This document shows positions 22,766-31,585 of a DNA stretch of 64,000 bases, in pieces. The notes beneath the pieces are model-generated. The model saw only the letters and a list, made by a program, of their open reading frames with translations. It did not search any database and was not told where the DNA came from. A program made the position numbers and the translations under genes. How positions within the stretch are numbered: position 1 is the stretch's first letter; each line of letters opens with the position of its first letter. Source of the DNA: Oligoflexia bacterium. Lineage in GTDB: Bacteria > Bdellovibrionota > UBA1018. The stretch is taken from positions 1-64,000 of the forward strand of contig JACMNQ010000013.1 of assembly GCA_014378465.1 (NCBI GenBank), given 5' to 3'.

Positions 22766-25483
22766 ATGGCAGACCGATCCAGCATCTTTTCGACGATCTT
22801 CAGGAAGCTTGCACCGAAGGGAAGACTGGAGCACCAGGCTGTCCCTCCACCCGGCTCTTCAACTGAATCCAGTTCTTTGAAAGCCGAAGCGGCCGCGCCC
22901 ATCATCAGCGAAACGGAACTTCGCTCTCTGGATTCAGTCCAGCTCGAAGCATTTCTCACACGGCAGCCTGAGCGGGCCATCCTGAAGGTTCTGGGATCAC
23001 TGACAGACCTCACACTTCAGTTGCGAGTCATCGAAGGCGTTCACGACGAAGCGGTCCTCAAGCGCATCAGCCGCAGCCAACTCGACAAGAAGATCCGGCG
23101 CATCGCCGACCGCAAGCTCAAGGAAACCGGCAGTTCCGGAATGGAACTCAGGCTTCAGAAGCTCACTCCGCTCAACGAAAGGATGCAGAACTTTCTTCGA
23201 ACGCCGGATTGGGAACGAGCACAGGAACTTCTGCTCCGAGTGACGGAGCCCGATCTGCTCGGGGGCCCCGTGGATGAGAACAGTTCGCTTTTTCGACAGT
23301 TCCAGGAGCTCCGCGGTCGCCTGAAGCGAGAGGTCGAAGCTTTCGAGCGCACATCAACCGAAATGGAGGAGCTCTGCCTCCAACTGGATCCTTCGCGCAA
23401 TCTTTCAAAGGAAAATCGGTCGCGCATTCAGGAACGTTTCAAGGATCTCACTGAAAAGTACTCCTTTCCGAAAAACTTCAAGCCCCTGCAGACTTTCGAC
23501 GAGGCCTTGGCCGCTCGAGCCCACAGACCCGCACCGACGGCTGAAGTCCAGGCCATTCCGGAGGCGCCTGCTCTTGTGGCCGAGCCTCCCGTCGTATTCG
23601 CTCCCACACTCTCTCCCGTGAAGCGCCCAGAAAGAAGCGAACAGGAGCTGCTCGAGGAGAAGGTGCAGAGCGAAAAGAAGGAACTGCAGCACCAGGCGGA
23701 TCGCGAAACTCGTCTTGCTCACATCCACTCTCTGCTGAACCGCCTTCAGGAAGTAAAAGACAATCTTGCTCATCGCCAGGCGGGCCCAGTCTTGCGCGAA
23801 CTGCAGGCTGAAGCCACCGCGCTTCGTCGCTGGAGACGCGAGTTTCCGGAAAAACTCACTGAAATCGACGAACTTCTCAAGACCCTCTCGAGCAAACGCA
23901 CCGAGGTGGTCGAAGAAGCGCGCTGGGAAGCGTGGGCCCGGACCGATCTGGCAGTTCGCATTCAGAAACAGCTCGAAAAGCTCATCACTTCGCTGGAGAC
24001 CGAGACGGATCCTGTGATCGCTCTTCAGAATTCCATCGGCCTCACGGGGCAGCTTCATGACTACGCGAAAGAGCTGAAAGAGCTCGGAAGTCTCGAGCGC
24101 GGCAAAGATCACAAAATCTGGCAGCAGTTCAAATCCCTCAGTGACCGCGGCTGGGCTGTGTGCGATCGCATGCGCGGGCTCGTGCTTGAGAGAGTCAAAG
24201 CCGTCCTGTCTGAACATGCGACTCAGCCCATCGAGTTCACTTCAGAAGCGCTTTCCAAACCTAGTGGCGCACCCACATTCGAATCCTCGGCCTTCGAAGA
24301 CGATGTGCCGGCGCAGATCAAGGAACTTCGGGCTCTCTGGATCGAGATCGGTTCGAGGCCGAGTGATGCGAACCGCGAACTCGAAGCCGTCTTCACACGA
24401 CTCTTCGAACAGTATTTCCGGCAGATCAATCTGCAGCAGGGCAAGATCCAGCGCGTCGAAAATACCGCCATTCAGACTCGGCGGGAACTTCTCAACGAAA
24501 TGAAAATCGCCTGCGAAGGCAAGTCCACTCTGCCCTCTCGCGCGAAAGTTGCCCTGGGGATCGCCGAACGGTGGATCAAAGCACCAGAGGCTGCTTCGGT
24601 CGCCATTGAACTGCAAAGCGAATTTGAGGGCTACCAGGCTCGACTTGCCGCAGAGCTGAGTGACACTGCCGAACAGCACCTGCTCCTCACCAGTGAAGTC
24701 CGGACCCGGGTTCAGGAGCTCCTCGAGAAAATCAAAAATGGCAAAAGTCCGGGGTCAACTGCGACGAAGGAAATTTCGGGACTTGAGCTTGAACTGCAGG
24801 GAATTGAAAAGCAGATCGTTCTTTTCACGCCGCTTCAGCCTCCGCTGCCTGCCCTCAACAATGAGCGTCGAGTGACTGCGGCTCTCCTTCAGGACTGCAG
24901 AGACGCAGTCACTCGACAGGTTCAGGAACGGTCCCAGGCCAGGATTCGTGTCCTTGAGGAAATGGAAAAGCTCGCGATCACGACGGAATGGGAAACTGCT
25001 CCGGCCCGCTTCGAAGAACTTCGAAACCTCTGGAAGTCCTCTGCCGGATCCAGCCAGACGCGGGACGCGGCTTTGACCGCACTCTTCGACAACAGTTCAG
25101 CATTCCATCAATCCCGCTTTGCAAGCCGTGAAAATTCGGCGGAGTCTGCGGCAAAAGCGGATCAGCGCAAGAAGAGAAGAGAACTGATCTATTCTCTCGA
25201 AGCGCTGACTCGCTTTCGAAAACCCAAGGCTGGAGCAAAGCAGACGCCGCCGCTCCCTTTGCCTTTCAGCGAAGAAGAAGTGCGCCAGTTCGCTTCGGGC
25301 AAGCTTCTTGAGCTTGGAATGAAATATCAGCAGATCCTGTCACTTGATCCGACAGCCGGCGTACTCAAGGAAACCCGAAAGATCATGGACCAATGGAGCA
25401 AACTGGGGATGACCGACGAGGATACGCTTCCGTCATTCTGGAAGTACTACCTGGACCGGGTTCACACGTTACTGGAACCCTGA
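22766..25483 (+). CDS. DUF349-domain, coiled-coil cytoplasmic protein
   Basis: A 905-residue soluble protein made almost entirely of charged helices. Two or more DUF349 units are visible: IKELRALWIEIGSRPSDANR followed by FTRLFEQYFRQ (about residues 520-560), and FEELRNLWKSSAGSSQTRD followed by LFDNSSAFHQSR (about 755-790). Each keeps the W-x-G-x-phenylalanine spacing of the family. A Pro/Ala-rich hinge lies near residues 250-290. Function of DUF349 proteins is unknown. No signal or membrane segment exists. ATG at 22766 follows AGGGG; an earlier in-frame ATG has no ribosome site. Codon use matches the neighbours. Confidence 0.85.
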   Translation: MADRSSIFSTIFRKLAPKGRLEHQAVPPPGSSTESSSLKAEAAAPIISETELRSLDSVQLEAFLTRQPERAILKVLGSLTDLTLQLRVIEGVHDEAVLKRISRSQLDKKIRRIADRKLKETGSSGMELRLQKLTPLNERMQNFLRTPDWERAQELLLRVTEPDLLGGPVDENSSLFRQFQELRGRLKREVEAFERTSTEMEELCLQLDPSRNLSKENRSRIQERFKDLTEKYSFPKNFKPLQTFDEALAARAHRPAPTAEVQAIPEAPALVAEPPVVFAPTLSPVKRPERSEQELLEEKVQSEKKELQHQADRETRLAHIHSLLNRLQEVKDNLAHRQAGPVLRELQAEATALRRWRREFPEKLTEIDELLKTLSSKRTEVVEEARWEAWARTDLAVRIQKQLEKLITSLETETDPVIALQNSIGLTGQLHDYAKELKELGSLERGKDHKIWQQFKSLSDRGWAVCDRMRGLVLERVKAVLSEHATQPIEFTSEALSKPSGAPTFESSAFEDDVPAQIKELRALWIEIGSRPSDANRELEAVFTRLFEQYFRQINLQQGKIQRVENTAIQTRRELLNEMKIACEGKSTLPSRAKVALGIAERWIKAPEAASVAIELQSEFEGYQARLAAELSDTAEQHLLLTSEVRTRVQELLEKIKNGKSPGSTATKEISGLELELQGIEKQIVLFTPLQPPLPALNNERRVTAALLQDCRDAVTRQVQERSQARIRVLEEMEKLAITTEWETAPARFEELRNLWKSSAGSSQTRDAALTALFDNSSAFHQSRFASRENSAESAAKADQRKKRRELIYSLEALTRFRKPKAGAKQTPPLPLPFSEEEVRQFASGKLLELGMKYQQILSLDPTAGVLKETRKIMDQWSKLGMTDEDTLPSFWKYYLDRVHTLLEP

Positions 25484-25715
25484 AACTTTTCATGGCATTC
25501 TCTCAACAATGGCCTGTGCCACGATTCCGCTGCCTTTGACGGCGGCTACAGCGAAGGAAAATCCGGTTTGAACCCGGACACGGAGTACTCCTTTCAGTGC
25601 CGGGATGATCTGCGGGACCCCGTTCGCAAGGATTACGGAACGGGACACGACAAAGGCCAGGTCGAGTACAAGGAGCGGATCGCCAAGTGGGAAGCCCAAC
25701 AGAGTCAAAGAGCTG
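25484..25715 (+). pseudogene. Gene fragment with GY-x2-G type repeats, lacking a start
   Basis: Directly after the DUF349 stop and in the same frame, the sequence reads like protein: CHDSAAFDGGYSEGKSG, a Cys-containing FQCRDDLRDPVRKDYGTGHD, and a charged helix ending AKWEAQQ. Two 'Y-x2-G-x-x-x-G' units with spaced cysteines recall small lipoproteins of the DUF2799 type. There is no ATG or lipoprotein signal, so the N-terminus is missing. The reading then shifts phase near 25710. I take it as a remnant. Confidence 0.45.
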
Positions 25716-26195
25716 GGCGAGCGCCGCACTTCCGACGTTTTCGCACCTCACTTCATCAACCGTGCGCACTGGCTCTCAGTCCGAGAAAAGTTCAACCTGA
25801 GCCCCTGGCTGGTTTACTCACCGGCGCCCCTCACCAGGCTCATATGGGAGTCCGGACGAAAATTCGTGGATAGTGGCGCTGAAGAAAAATTCAAACAGGC
25901 CAGCCCTGTCCGGATTTCCCTCGACTGGCTGAAAACGGTCCGTCGCTCCAACCTGGATGGACTCGAAGGCAGCGCGGGAAAGTTCAGAACTGATTTTGAA
26001 TGGGTTGGGGCGCTGACTCGGAGTTACGCCATGGACCTTGCAAGCCTCAGTCGATTGCCAGACTCGAATTACCCGAATCCATTTATCGAACTGCAGGCCC
26101 TGAAGAACCCGTCGTCGAGGCTCGTCCCTTTCTTCATCTGCCCGGCCCGGGTCCCGAGCGCTAACGCCTGCGATAGAAGCTCTGTCCGAAGATGA
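25700..26195 (+). pseudogene. Fragment of an unknown gene
   Basis: A different frame becomes protein-like at about 25720 (FAPHFINRAHWLSVREKFNL) and continues for about 130 residues through PVRISLDWLKTVRRSN and WVGALTRSYAMDLASL. It then turns into Ser/Arg-rich text typical of non-coding DNA before its stop. No ribosome site or natural start lies at the beginning; upstream residues in this frame look non-coding. It seems to be a 5'-truncated gene joined to the preceding remnant. No family is recognised. A phase error in the assembly could instead link the two fragments. Confidence 0.45.
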
Positions 26196-26254
26196 CGGCT
26201 TCCCATTCCGATCCCATGGACGTCCCCCCGGCCCGATCCGATGATCAGGCCGAA

Positions 26255-27019
26255 TCAGAACCGCAGGTGATACCAGAGCAGCCCCACCAGCTCATGCAGC
26301 ATGATCGTGGTCGCAAAAAGTCCATCAGACGAGGGCAACCAGCGCTTCAGACCTACTGTCGGATTGCCGTTGTCGAGAGAAATGGGGCAGGCCACGACAT
26401 GGTCAAAAACCTTTCCAAATTCGAGAATCGCCCGGCGCAGATGAGGAGTTGAGGTCACCACCCCAATCACGTGATCAGGACGGACTTCCTTGATCTTGGC
26501 CAGGAAGAGCGGGTGCTCATGCGTATTTCTGGAGACCGGCTCGATCAGGATGTGGTTGGCCGGGACGCCGTGCTTCTGGGCGAAATCAGCCATCAGCTCG
26601 GTCTTCTTCGCTTCGGTTCGACCTTCGACAAACTGCTGGGGCAGAAGACCGCTTTCACCCTGCATGACCAGGAGGGCTTCGGGATTCTGCATCCACCACT
26701 CAATGGCGGTCAGGAGTCGGGCGACCGTTTCATCGGAGATGACATCCTGGTAAGAATGCTTTCCGGCATAGAACCCTGCAGACAGGACCGTGATGATCTG
26801 AGGTGCTTTTTCTGCCTTCACGCGCGTTTCGAACCTGAGATGACTCTCAAGGCACTCTGATCCGCCTGGGGTTGAAAAGTAGCCAAGTGCGCCCAGTGAA
26901 ACCAGCAGGACAAGAGCGATCAGACGCGAGCCCCGCCGACGAAGCAGCACCATCAAGAAAGGAAGCTGAAGAGCAAGAAAGAGGATGATGGGCTCGGCAA
27001 AAATACTTCTGAAATTCAT
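26255..27019 (-). CDS. YdcF/SanA-like DUF218 membrane protein
   Basis: A 254-residue protein with two N-terminal transmembrane segments (about residues 8-26 and 33-50) and a DUF218 domain. The domain has IITVLSAG at its first strand, then a helix with conserved ARLLTAIEWW, the EPVSRNTHEHPLF motif (usually E-x-x-SxnTxENa), and VVTSTPHLRRA. Family members include SanA, YdcF and ElyC, linked to envelope integrity or lipid-carrier recycling; some fold like SAM-binding proteins. The ATG lies at a border 206 bases from the divergent cupin gene. It has no clear tie to the biosynthetic cluster beside it. Confidence 0.85.
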   Translation of the reverse strand: MNFRSIFAEPIILFLALQLPFLMVLLRRRGSRLIALVLLVSLGALGYFSTPGGSECLESHLRFETRVKAEKAPQIITVLSAGFYAGKHSYQDVISDETVARLLTAIEWWMQNPEALLVMQGESGLLPQQFVEGRTEAKKTELMADFAQKHGVPANHILIEPVSRNTHEHPLFLAKIKEVRPDHVIGVVTSTPHLRRAILEFGKVFDHVVACPISLDNGNPTVGLKRWLPSSDGLFATTIMLHELVGLLWYHLRF

Positions 27020-27225
27020 GATTCCATTTCACCTTTGAACTTGAGCGGCCTCTGGACCCGGCCACTGTTGAAATTCGCAGCAACCAAGAGATCACCGTCG
27101 CCTGTCTTACAGCCAAGGCTGTAAAAATCCATACATAAACGCCATTGATTCCATTTTTCATTGAAATCTTGCCACAATCAGACCATATCGAGGGAGCCAT
27201 TCTGGTAGCAAAGGTGCCCCGAGCC

Positions 27226-28134
27226 ATGTCGATTTTGGATCCCACTCTGAACTTCAAACCACTTGAGTCCGCCCTGGTTCGTCACTCACTGGCGAAGCAC
27301 CCTCTGCTTCAGATGCCGAGACTCCTTGAGCTGGCCCTCCAACTCCCTCCAGAACAGCTGCGGTACTACAGCGGTTGCCAGATTCCGGTGACGCAGAACT
27401 TTGAAACTGTCGCCAAAACCTATCCCAATGGACTTTCGCTCGAAGAGACTCTCAGGCACATGGAGACTGCGGGTTCCTATGTCTTCCTCCGAAAGGTTCA
27501 CACTCACCCTCTTTACCGCGACCTGATGAACGAAGTGGTCGAGGACATCGAAGCTTTGATTCACAAGTCGAGCATCGGTGCCATAGCCGGAAAAAAAGTC
27601 AAGCCTCAGGTGGAACGCGCGGAAGCCTGGGTTTTCATTTCATCGCCCGGAGCCGTGACCCCCTATCACCGCGACCACGAGTCCAATTTCCTGCTTCAGA
27701 TCTCGGGCAAGAAAAACGTGAACGTCTGGAATCCCCTCGACCGTTCCGTCTGCCCGGAAGAAGAATCCGAGTTTCTGCATGGGGAACACTCCCTGGAGAA
27801 GACGCTTTATGGTCCGGACTACCAGCCGAAAGCGATAGTCTACGAATTGTCGGCCGGCCAGGGAGCTTTCATGCCGTTCACCGCTCCCCACTGGGTAAAA
27901 AATGGTGACGAAGTCTCCATTTCAATGAGCATTACCTACCACACACAGGAAACGGACCGGATTCGGAACATTTACCGGATGAATCACGCCCTCCGCAAGC
28001 GGGGGATGACCCCCAACACGGTCGGACAATCCCCGTTGCTGGATTCGGCCAAATACCTTGCCTACCGCAATCTCCTGAAGGCGAAGCGCGCCCTGAATCG
28101 CTCAGCATACAGCGATCCAGCCACCTATCTCTAA
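27226..28134 (+). CDS. JmjC/cupin-like Fe(II) oxygenase
   Basis: A 302-residue protein of the cupin-like JmjC type. The putative iron triad is visible: His and Asp of TPYHRDHESNFLLQISG (about residue 150) and His of FTAPHWVKNGDEVSISM (about residue 232). The GKKNVNVWNPLDR strand lies between them. Such enzymes use Fe(II) and 2-oxoglutarate to hydroxylate proteins or peptides, and close relatives occur in natural-product clusters. I start at ATG 27226; the frame is open 81 bases upstream from a TTG but without ribosome site. It heads the rightward arm with the exporter 60 bases downstream, so it may hydroxylate the NRPS product. This is inference. Confidence 0.78.
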   Translation: MSILDPTLNFKPLESALVRHSLAKHPLLQMPRLLELALQLPPEQLRYYSGCQIPVTQNFETVAKTYPNGLSLEETLRHMETAGSYVFLRKVHTHPLYRDLMNEVVEDIEALIHKSSIGAIAGKKVKPQVERAEAWVFISSPGAVTPYHRDHESNFLLQISGKKNVNVWNPLDRSVCPEEESEFLHGEHSLEKTLYGPDYQPKAIVYELSAGQGAFMPFTAPHWVKNGDEVSISMSITYHTQETDRIRNIYRMNHALRKRGMTPNTVGQSPLLDSAKYLAYRNLLKAKRALNRSAYSDPATYL

Positions 28135-28194
28135 CTTTGACCCATCGAGCCATAATAGTCTTGTAAGGCCATCCAAACCTGTTAATGAAGGCCC

Positions 28195-29919
28195 ATGCCT
28201 CAGATTCTCTCCATGCGAAAACAACCCCTCCGAGAACAATTCAGAATCGTTCACGCTTTTCTCGGAAAACGAGTCTTCTTTCTCCTGGTTGCAGGTGTAG
28301 TGACTGGGTTTCTCCTGTTCGGCATTGAGCTCGCTTTCGCTTACGCACTTCAATCCTTCTTTCTCACCCTGGGCATCGCCAATGTTCAAAGTGTGAAACT
28401 CCCGGGCTGGGTGCCTCAATCGAGCACTGCCGCGGTCCTCAGCTTTCTTCTCATCCTCGGACTGGTACGCGGCCTGCTTTATTGGGCTCAGCAATACATG
28501 CCTCAGGCAGCGCTTGAGGAGAGCCGCTATCAACACCGCTCCCGCATCCTGAAGTGGGCCTTTCACAGCGAGTCCGTCAGCAGCTCCCAGACCACCACGC
28601 TTTTCAGTGAGCTCACCAATGGCGCGGGCTTCGCGCTGATGAACATCCAGACCCTGGTCGTGCAGATCACCAGCGCTCTCTTTCTCGCCGTCACCCTTTT
28701 CGTACTGTCTCAACGAATCTCAATCGTAGCCTTTGCGATGCTCTTTTTCCTCGTTGTGCCCCTGAGAAGTCTCGACACTCGCATTCACCGCTCCAGCAAC
28801 ACGCTCTGGACTGAATGGGAAAAGACCAACAGCAGCCTTCTATCCAGCATCAAAAACCTGCTGCTCATGCAGATCTATGGCACTCAGACCAGTGAAGAGA
28901 AGAAGGCGCAGACCAGCCTCAGAAAGTTCAAAGAAGCGATTCTGGAACACTTTCTCATCACTGGCCTCAAATACTCGCTCCCGCAGATTTTTGGCATCGT
29001 CGTCGTGTGCGTGATCGCCCTGATGTCCCGGAAAATTCCGAGCACTTCGTCCGGGATGCTCGTTTCGTACCTCTACATCTTCATCCGGTTCACTCAGTGT
29101 CTGGCGATCTGCGCTCAAAGTGTTTCTGGCTTCATCACTTACCGCACTCCCCTGCTCAAGCTCTTCAGTTGGTGGAAAGCGGGCGAGGACCTGGGAGTAT
29201 TCCAGGCAGGTTCCGACAGCTCCCCTAGCCAGTCGAAAGCGCAGATGATTGACGTGGAAACCCCCATCGGCTGGTCCCTCAATACGATCGTCTATCAATA
29301 CCCGGGTGCCTTGAAACCTGTTCTGAACGGACTGAATCTCACGATCGCCCCTGGCGAAGCCACGGTCATTCTCGGACCCTCAGGCGCCGGAAAAAGCACA
29401 TTGCTCAATCTCATCCTCGGCGGTGTCGAACCGGGACAGGGTGACGTTCAAGTCACTTTCAATCAGAAGACTCAGGCCCTCGCCGACGTCAAAAGTTCAG
29501 TGCTCCGGAATATTGGATACGTCGGACCTGAAAGCTTTCTCATTGAAGGCACCATCATGAAGAACATTCTCTATGGCCTCGCCTTCACACCCTCGGCGGA
29601 GGAAATTGAACGAGCCTTGACGCTTTCAGGCTGTGACTTTCTCGCCTCGCTTCCCCAAGGACTCGAACATGTCCTCACCGAGCAGGGCCAGGGACTGTCC
29701 GCAGGTCAAAAACAGCGCATCTCACTGGCGCGTGCGCTTTTGAGACGGCCCCGTGCCTTGATTCTGGACGAAGCTACATCGAATCTGGACGAAGAGACCG
29801 AGTCCAAACTCGTGGCGACCTTCAAAGGCCTCAAGCGACAGATCACGATCGTCGCGGTGACTCATCGCAAATCGCTCCTCGACATCGCCGATCAGCGGTT
29901 CACTCTCGAACCGCAGTAG
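28195..29919 (+). CDS. ABC exporter, fused permease and ATPase
   Basis: A 574-residue half-transporter. The N-terminal part has about six transmembrane helices (residues about 25-320). The ATP-binding domain has Walker A GPSGAGKST near residue 397, signature LSAGQKQRISLARALL, Walker B ALILDEATSNLDEE, and a switch His in VTHRKS. It would work as a homodimer exporting a small molecule. The membrane part lacks a peptidase domain. It follows the oxygenase gene by 60 bases, and its last 20 bases overlap the convergent hydrolase gene. Position suggests export of the PKS-NRPS product. Confidence 0.92.
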   Translation: MPQILSMRKQPLREQFRIVHAFLGKRVFFLLVAGVVTGFLLFGIELAFAYALQSFFLTLGIANVQSVKLPGWVPQSSTAAVLSFLLILGLVRGLLYWAQQYMPQAALEESRYQHRSRILKWAFHSESVSSSQTTTLFSELTNGAGFALMNIQTLVVQITSALFLAVTLFVLSQRISIVAFAMLFFLVVPLRSLDTRIHRSSNTLWTEWEKTNSSLLSSIKNLLLMQIYGTQTSEEKKAQTSLRKFKEAILEHFLITGLKYSLPQIFGIVVVCVIALMSRKIPSTSSGMLVSYLYIFIRFTQCLAICAQSVSGFITYRTPLLKLFSWWKAGEDLGVFQAGSDSSPSQSKAQMIDVETPIGWSLNTIVYQYPGALKPVLNGLNLTIAPGEATVILGPSGAGKSTLLNLILGGVEPGQGDVQVTFNQKTQALADVKSSVLRNIGYVGPESFLIEGTIMKNILYGLAFTPSAEEIERALTLSGCDFLASLPQGLEHVLTEQGQGLSAGQKQRISLARALLRRPRALILDEATSNLDEETESKLVATFKGLKRQITIVAVTHRKSLLDIADQRFTLEPQ

Positions 29920-30757
29920 AAAAATTCAACACTGCCCAGTCGGTGACCCGGCTCAGGAGCTTTTCCCGATCCGAAATCCGGGGATAAGTGTGTTCGGCAT
30001 CCGGATAATGCACCACTTCGATGCAAGTTCGACCGTTTTTCAGCCGAGGAAACATCTCATCGAACTGGCAGGGATCATTGAAGTAGGTTTCAACCCCGCC
30101 CGTGTAGACGAAAAGCAGCTTCTTTCCCTGATCAGTCATCTGCTTGAGCTCCCTCTCCACCTGCCCGCACGGTGGGAACTCACGCACATAAGTCAGCACA
30201 TAGGGAGCCGCTGCCCGCACCGAAATGCCCGGAAGCAGTCGCGACAGCTTTCGCAGGAGAAATCTTTTCACGCTCGGCAGATCCCGCAATCGCCGCCCAT
30301 AGTGCCTGAGTCGATGACCCTGCGTCGCATAGCCGAAGCCGTCGAGAAAAACCGCGCCCACCACACGTGGGTCTCGGAGTGCGACCGGGTGAGCATTGTC
30401 GGCCCCTGAACAGAGTCCAAACAGGATGAACTTCTGATGGCCCTTTTTCGCGGCGAGAAAATCCATCGCTTCCTGAATGTCCTGAATCGCACGATCTTCA
30501 TCGAGACCTTGACCACGGCGAGGCTCACTGTCACCTTTGCCTGAAAGGTCGAGGCGAAAGACGGGAAAACCAAGTTTCGCCAGGCGACGAGCCAGATCCA
30601 CATGCATGCGGAAAGGACCCACCCGGTGCAGAAGCCCGGCGTTGAGAAGCAGCAGAGTCGGAAGCGGCTCGGCAGGAGCCGAAACCAAAGGCTCGGTGAG
30701 AATCCCGAGCAATGATTTCTCATTTCCAAACAGGTAAGCACGTTCCAGGGGAATCAT
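29900..30757 (-). CDS. Alpha/beta hydrolase with Cys in the nucleophile elbow
   Basis: A 285-residue alpha/beta hydrolase. Strand-turn motifs are RLDLSGKGDSEPRRG and the elbow ILFGLCSGADNAH (near residue 118). Read as G-x-Nu-x-G the nucleophile is Cys (G-L-C-S-G), not Ser. A late DAEHTYP supplies the probable catalytic His. It is the last gene of the leftward arm and overlaps the preceding hydrolase by four bases. Related hydrolase pairs occur with exosortase/EPS or NRPS loci. It could act as free-standing thioesterase or condensing and release enzyme for the PCP-bound chain, or for editing; no thioesterase domain exists in the NRPS itself. Confidence 0.82.
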   Translation of the reverse strand: MIPLERAYLFGNEKSLLGILTEPLVSAPAEPLPTLLLLNAGLLHRVGPFRMHVDLARRLAKLGFPVFRLDLSGKGDSEPRRGQGLDEDRAIQDIQEAMDFLAAKKGHQKFILFGLCSGADNAHPVALRDPRVVGAVFLDGFGYATQGHRLRHYGRRLRDLPSVKRFLLRKLSRLLPGISVRAAAPYVLTYVREFPPCGQVERELKQMTDQGKKLLFVYTGGVETYFNDPCQFDEMFPRLKNGRTCIEVVHYPDAEHTYPRISDREKLLSRVTDWAVLNFSTAVRE

Positions 30758-31581
30758 GAATTGCTCCCCCGTGCATTCAGAGCACCCAGAATCGCCTGCG
30801 GAATTTTGGAAGCCAGAAGCGCGCCCGTAGCCTTGTCCAGTTCATCCCACTGTCCATCGTCCGCGATCACCTGCAGTTGCGCAGCCGGGATGCCGGCTCT
30901 CGCAGCCCAGGAAGCGCACGCCGGGGAGGCTTCAGAAATGATGACCTGGATCTTTCGCACTTTCAGATCCACAGGGAGCTTAAGCTTTCGAAGGGACTCG
31001 ATGAGTGCACTGCTGAACTCGTAACCGTAGGATTCCGTTGGCAGCAGAGTCGGCGGCGATTTTCGAGAAACGGTGAGAGACTGCAGGTGAATTTTTTTGA
31101 GCTGAGCCAGGTAATCCGCTCCCTTCACGACCGGGTCCCAGAGGATCAGTTCCTGAATCGGAGAAATGGGCCCCTCCGCGCACACTTCGGCGGCAAGAGC
31201 CGCTCCCAGGCGAAGTCCGACCAGGGATACTTTTCGTACGCCCGAGACCGCTTTGAATTCATGAAGGGCCATGCGCAGGTCAGTCTTCCAGTTCTCCCAG
31301 GTCACCTGCGAGAACTCTCCGCTTGAGTCACCCGTGCCTGAATAATCAAAACGAAACACGGCATATCCAGAACGAGTCAGAAGTTGGGTGAGTTTTCTGA
31401 GAGCCCAGTGGCACCTCATGTATTCCTGCGCGACTGGAGAGCAGAGCAGGATGCCCGGTTTCACTCCACTTGCACCTGCGCTGCCGTCGTCGCCATCGCC
31501 CTCGTCAGGGGAATGATAGATCCCGAACAATCGACGGTCTTCGGCATCGAAATAGAAGGGATTCATTTCACTCACGACCAT
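30754..31581 (-). CDS. Alpha/beta hydrolase-fold protein lacking the nucleophile
   Basis: A 275-residue protein with alpha/beta hydrolase topology: SPVAQEYMRCHWALR (oxyanion region), VFRFDYSGTGDSSG, and the elbow VSLVGLRLGAALAAEV near residue 138. The elbow reads G-L-R-L-G, so Arg replaces the Ser nucleophile. The C-terminal position where a catalytic His is expected reads VIADDGQWDEL, without His. It is thus probably not a classical hydrolase; it may bind or assist its neighbour. The start lies four bases after the NRPS stop, with ATG at 31581; ATG at 31566 is an alternative. It overlaps the next hydrolase by ATGA. Confidence 0.8.
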   Translation of the reverse strand: MVVSEMNPFYFDAEDRRLFGIYHSPDEGDGDDGSAGASGVKPGILLCSPVAQEYMRCHWALRKLTQLLTRSGYAVFRFDYSGTGDSSGEFSQVTWENWKTDLRMALHEFKAVSGVRKVSLVGLRLGAALAAEVCAEGPISPIQELILWDPVVKGADYLAQLKKIHLQSLTVSRKSPPTLLPTESYGYEFSSALIESLRKLKLPVDLKVRKIQVIISEASPACASWAARAGIPAAQLQVIADDGQWDELDKATGALLASKIPQAILGALNARGSNS

Positions 31582-31585
31582 TCCC

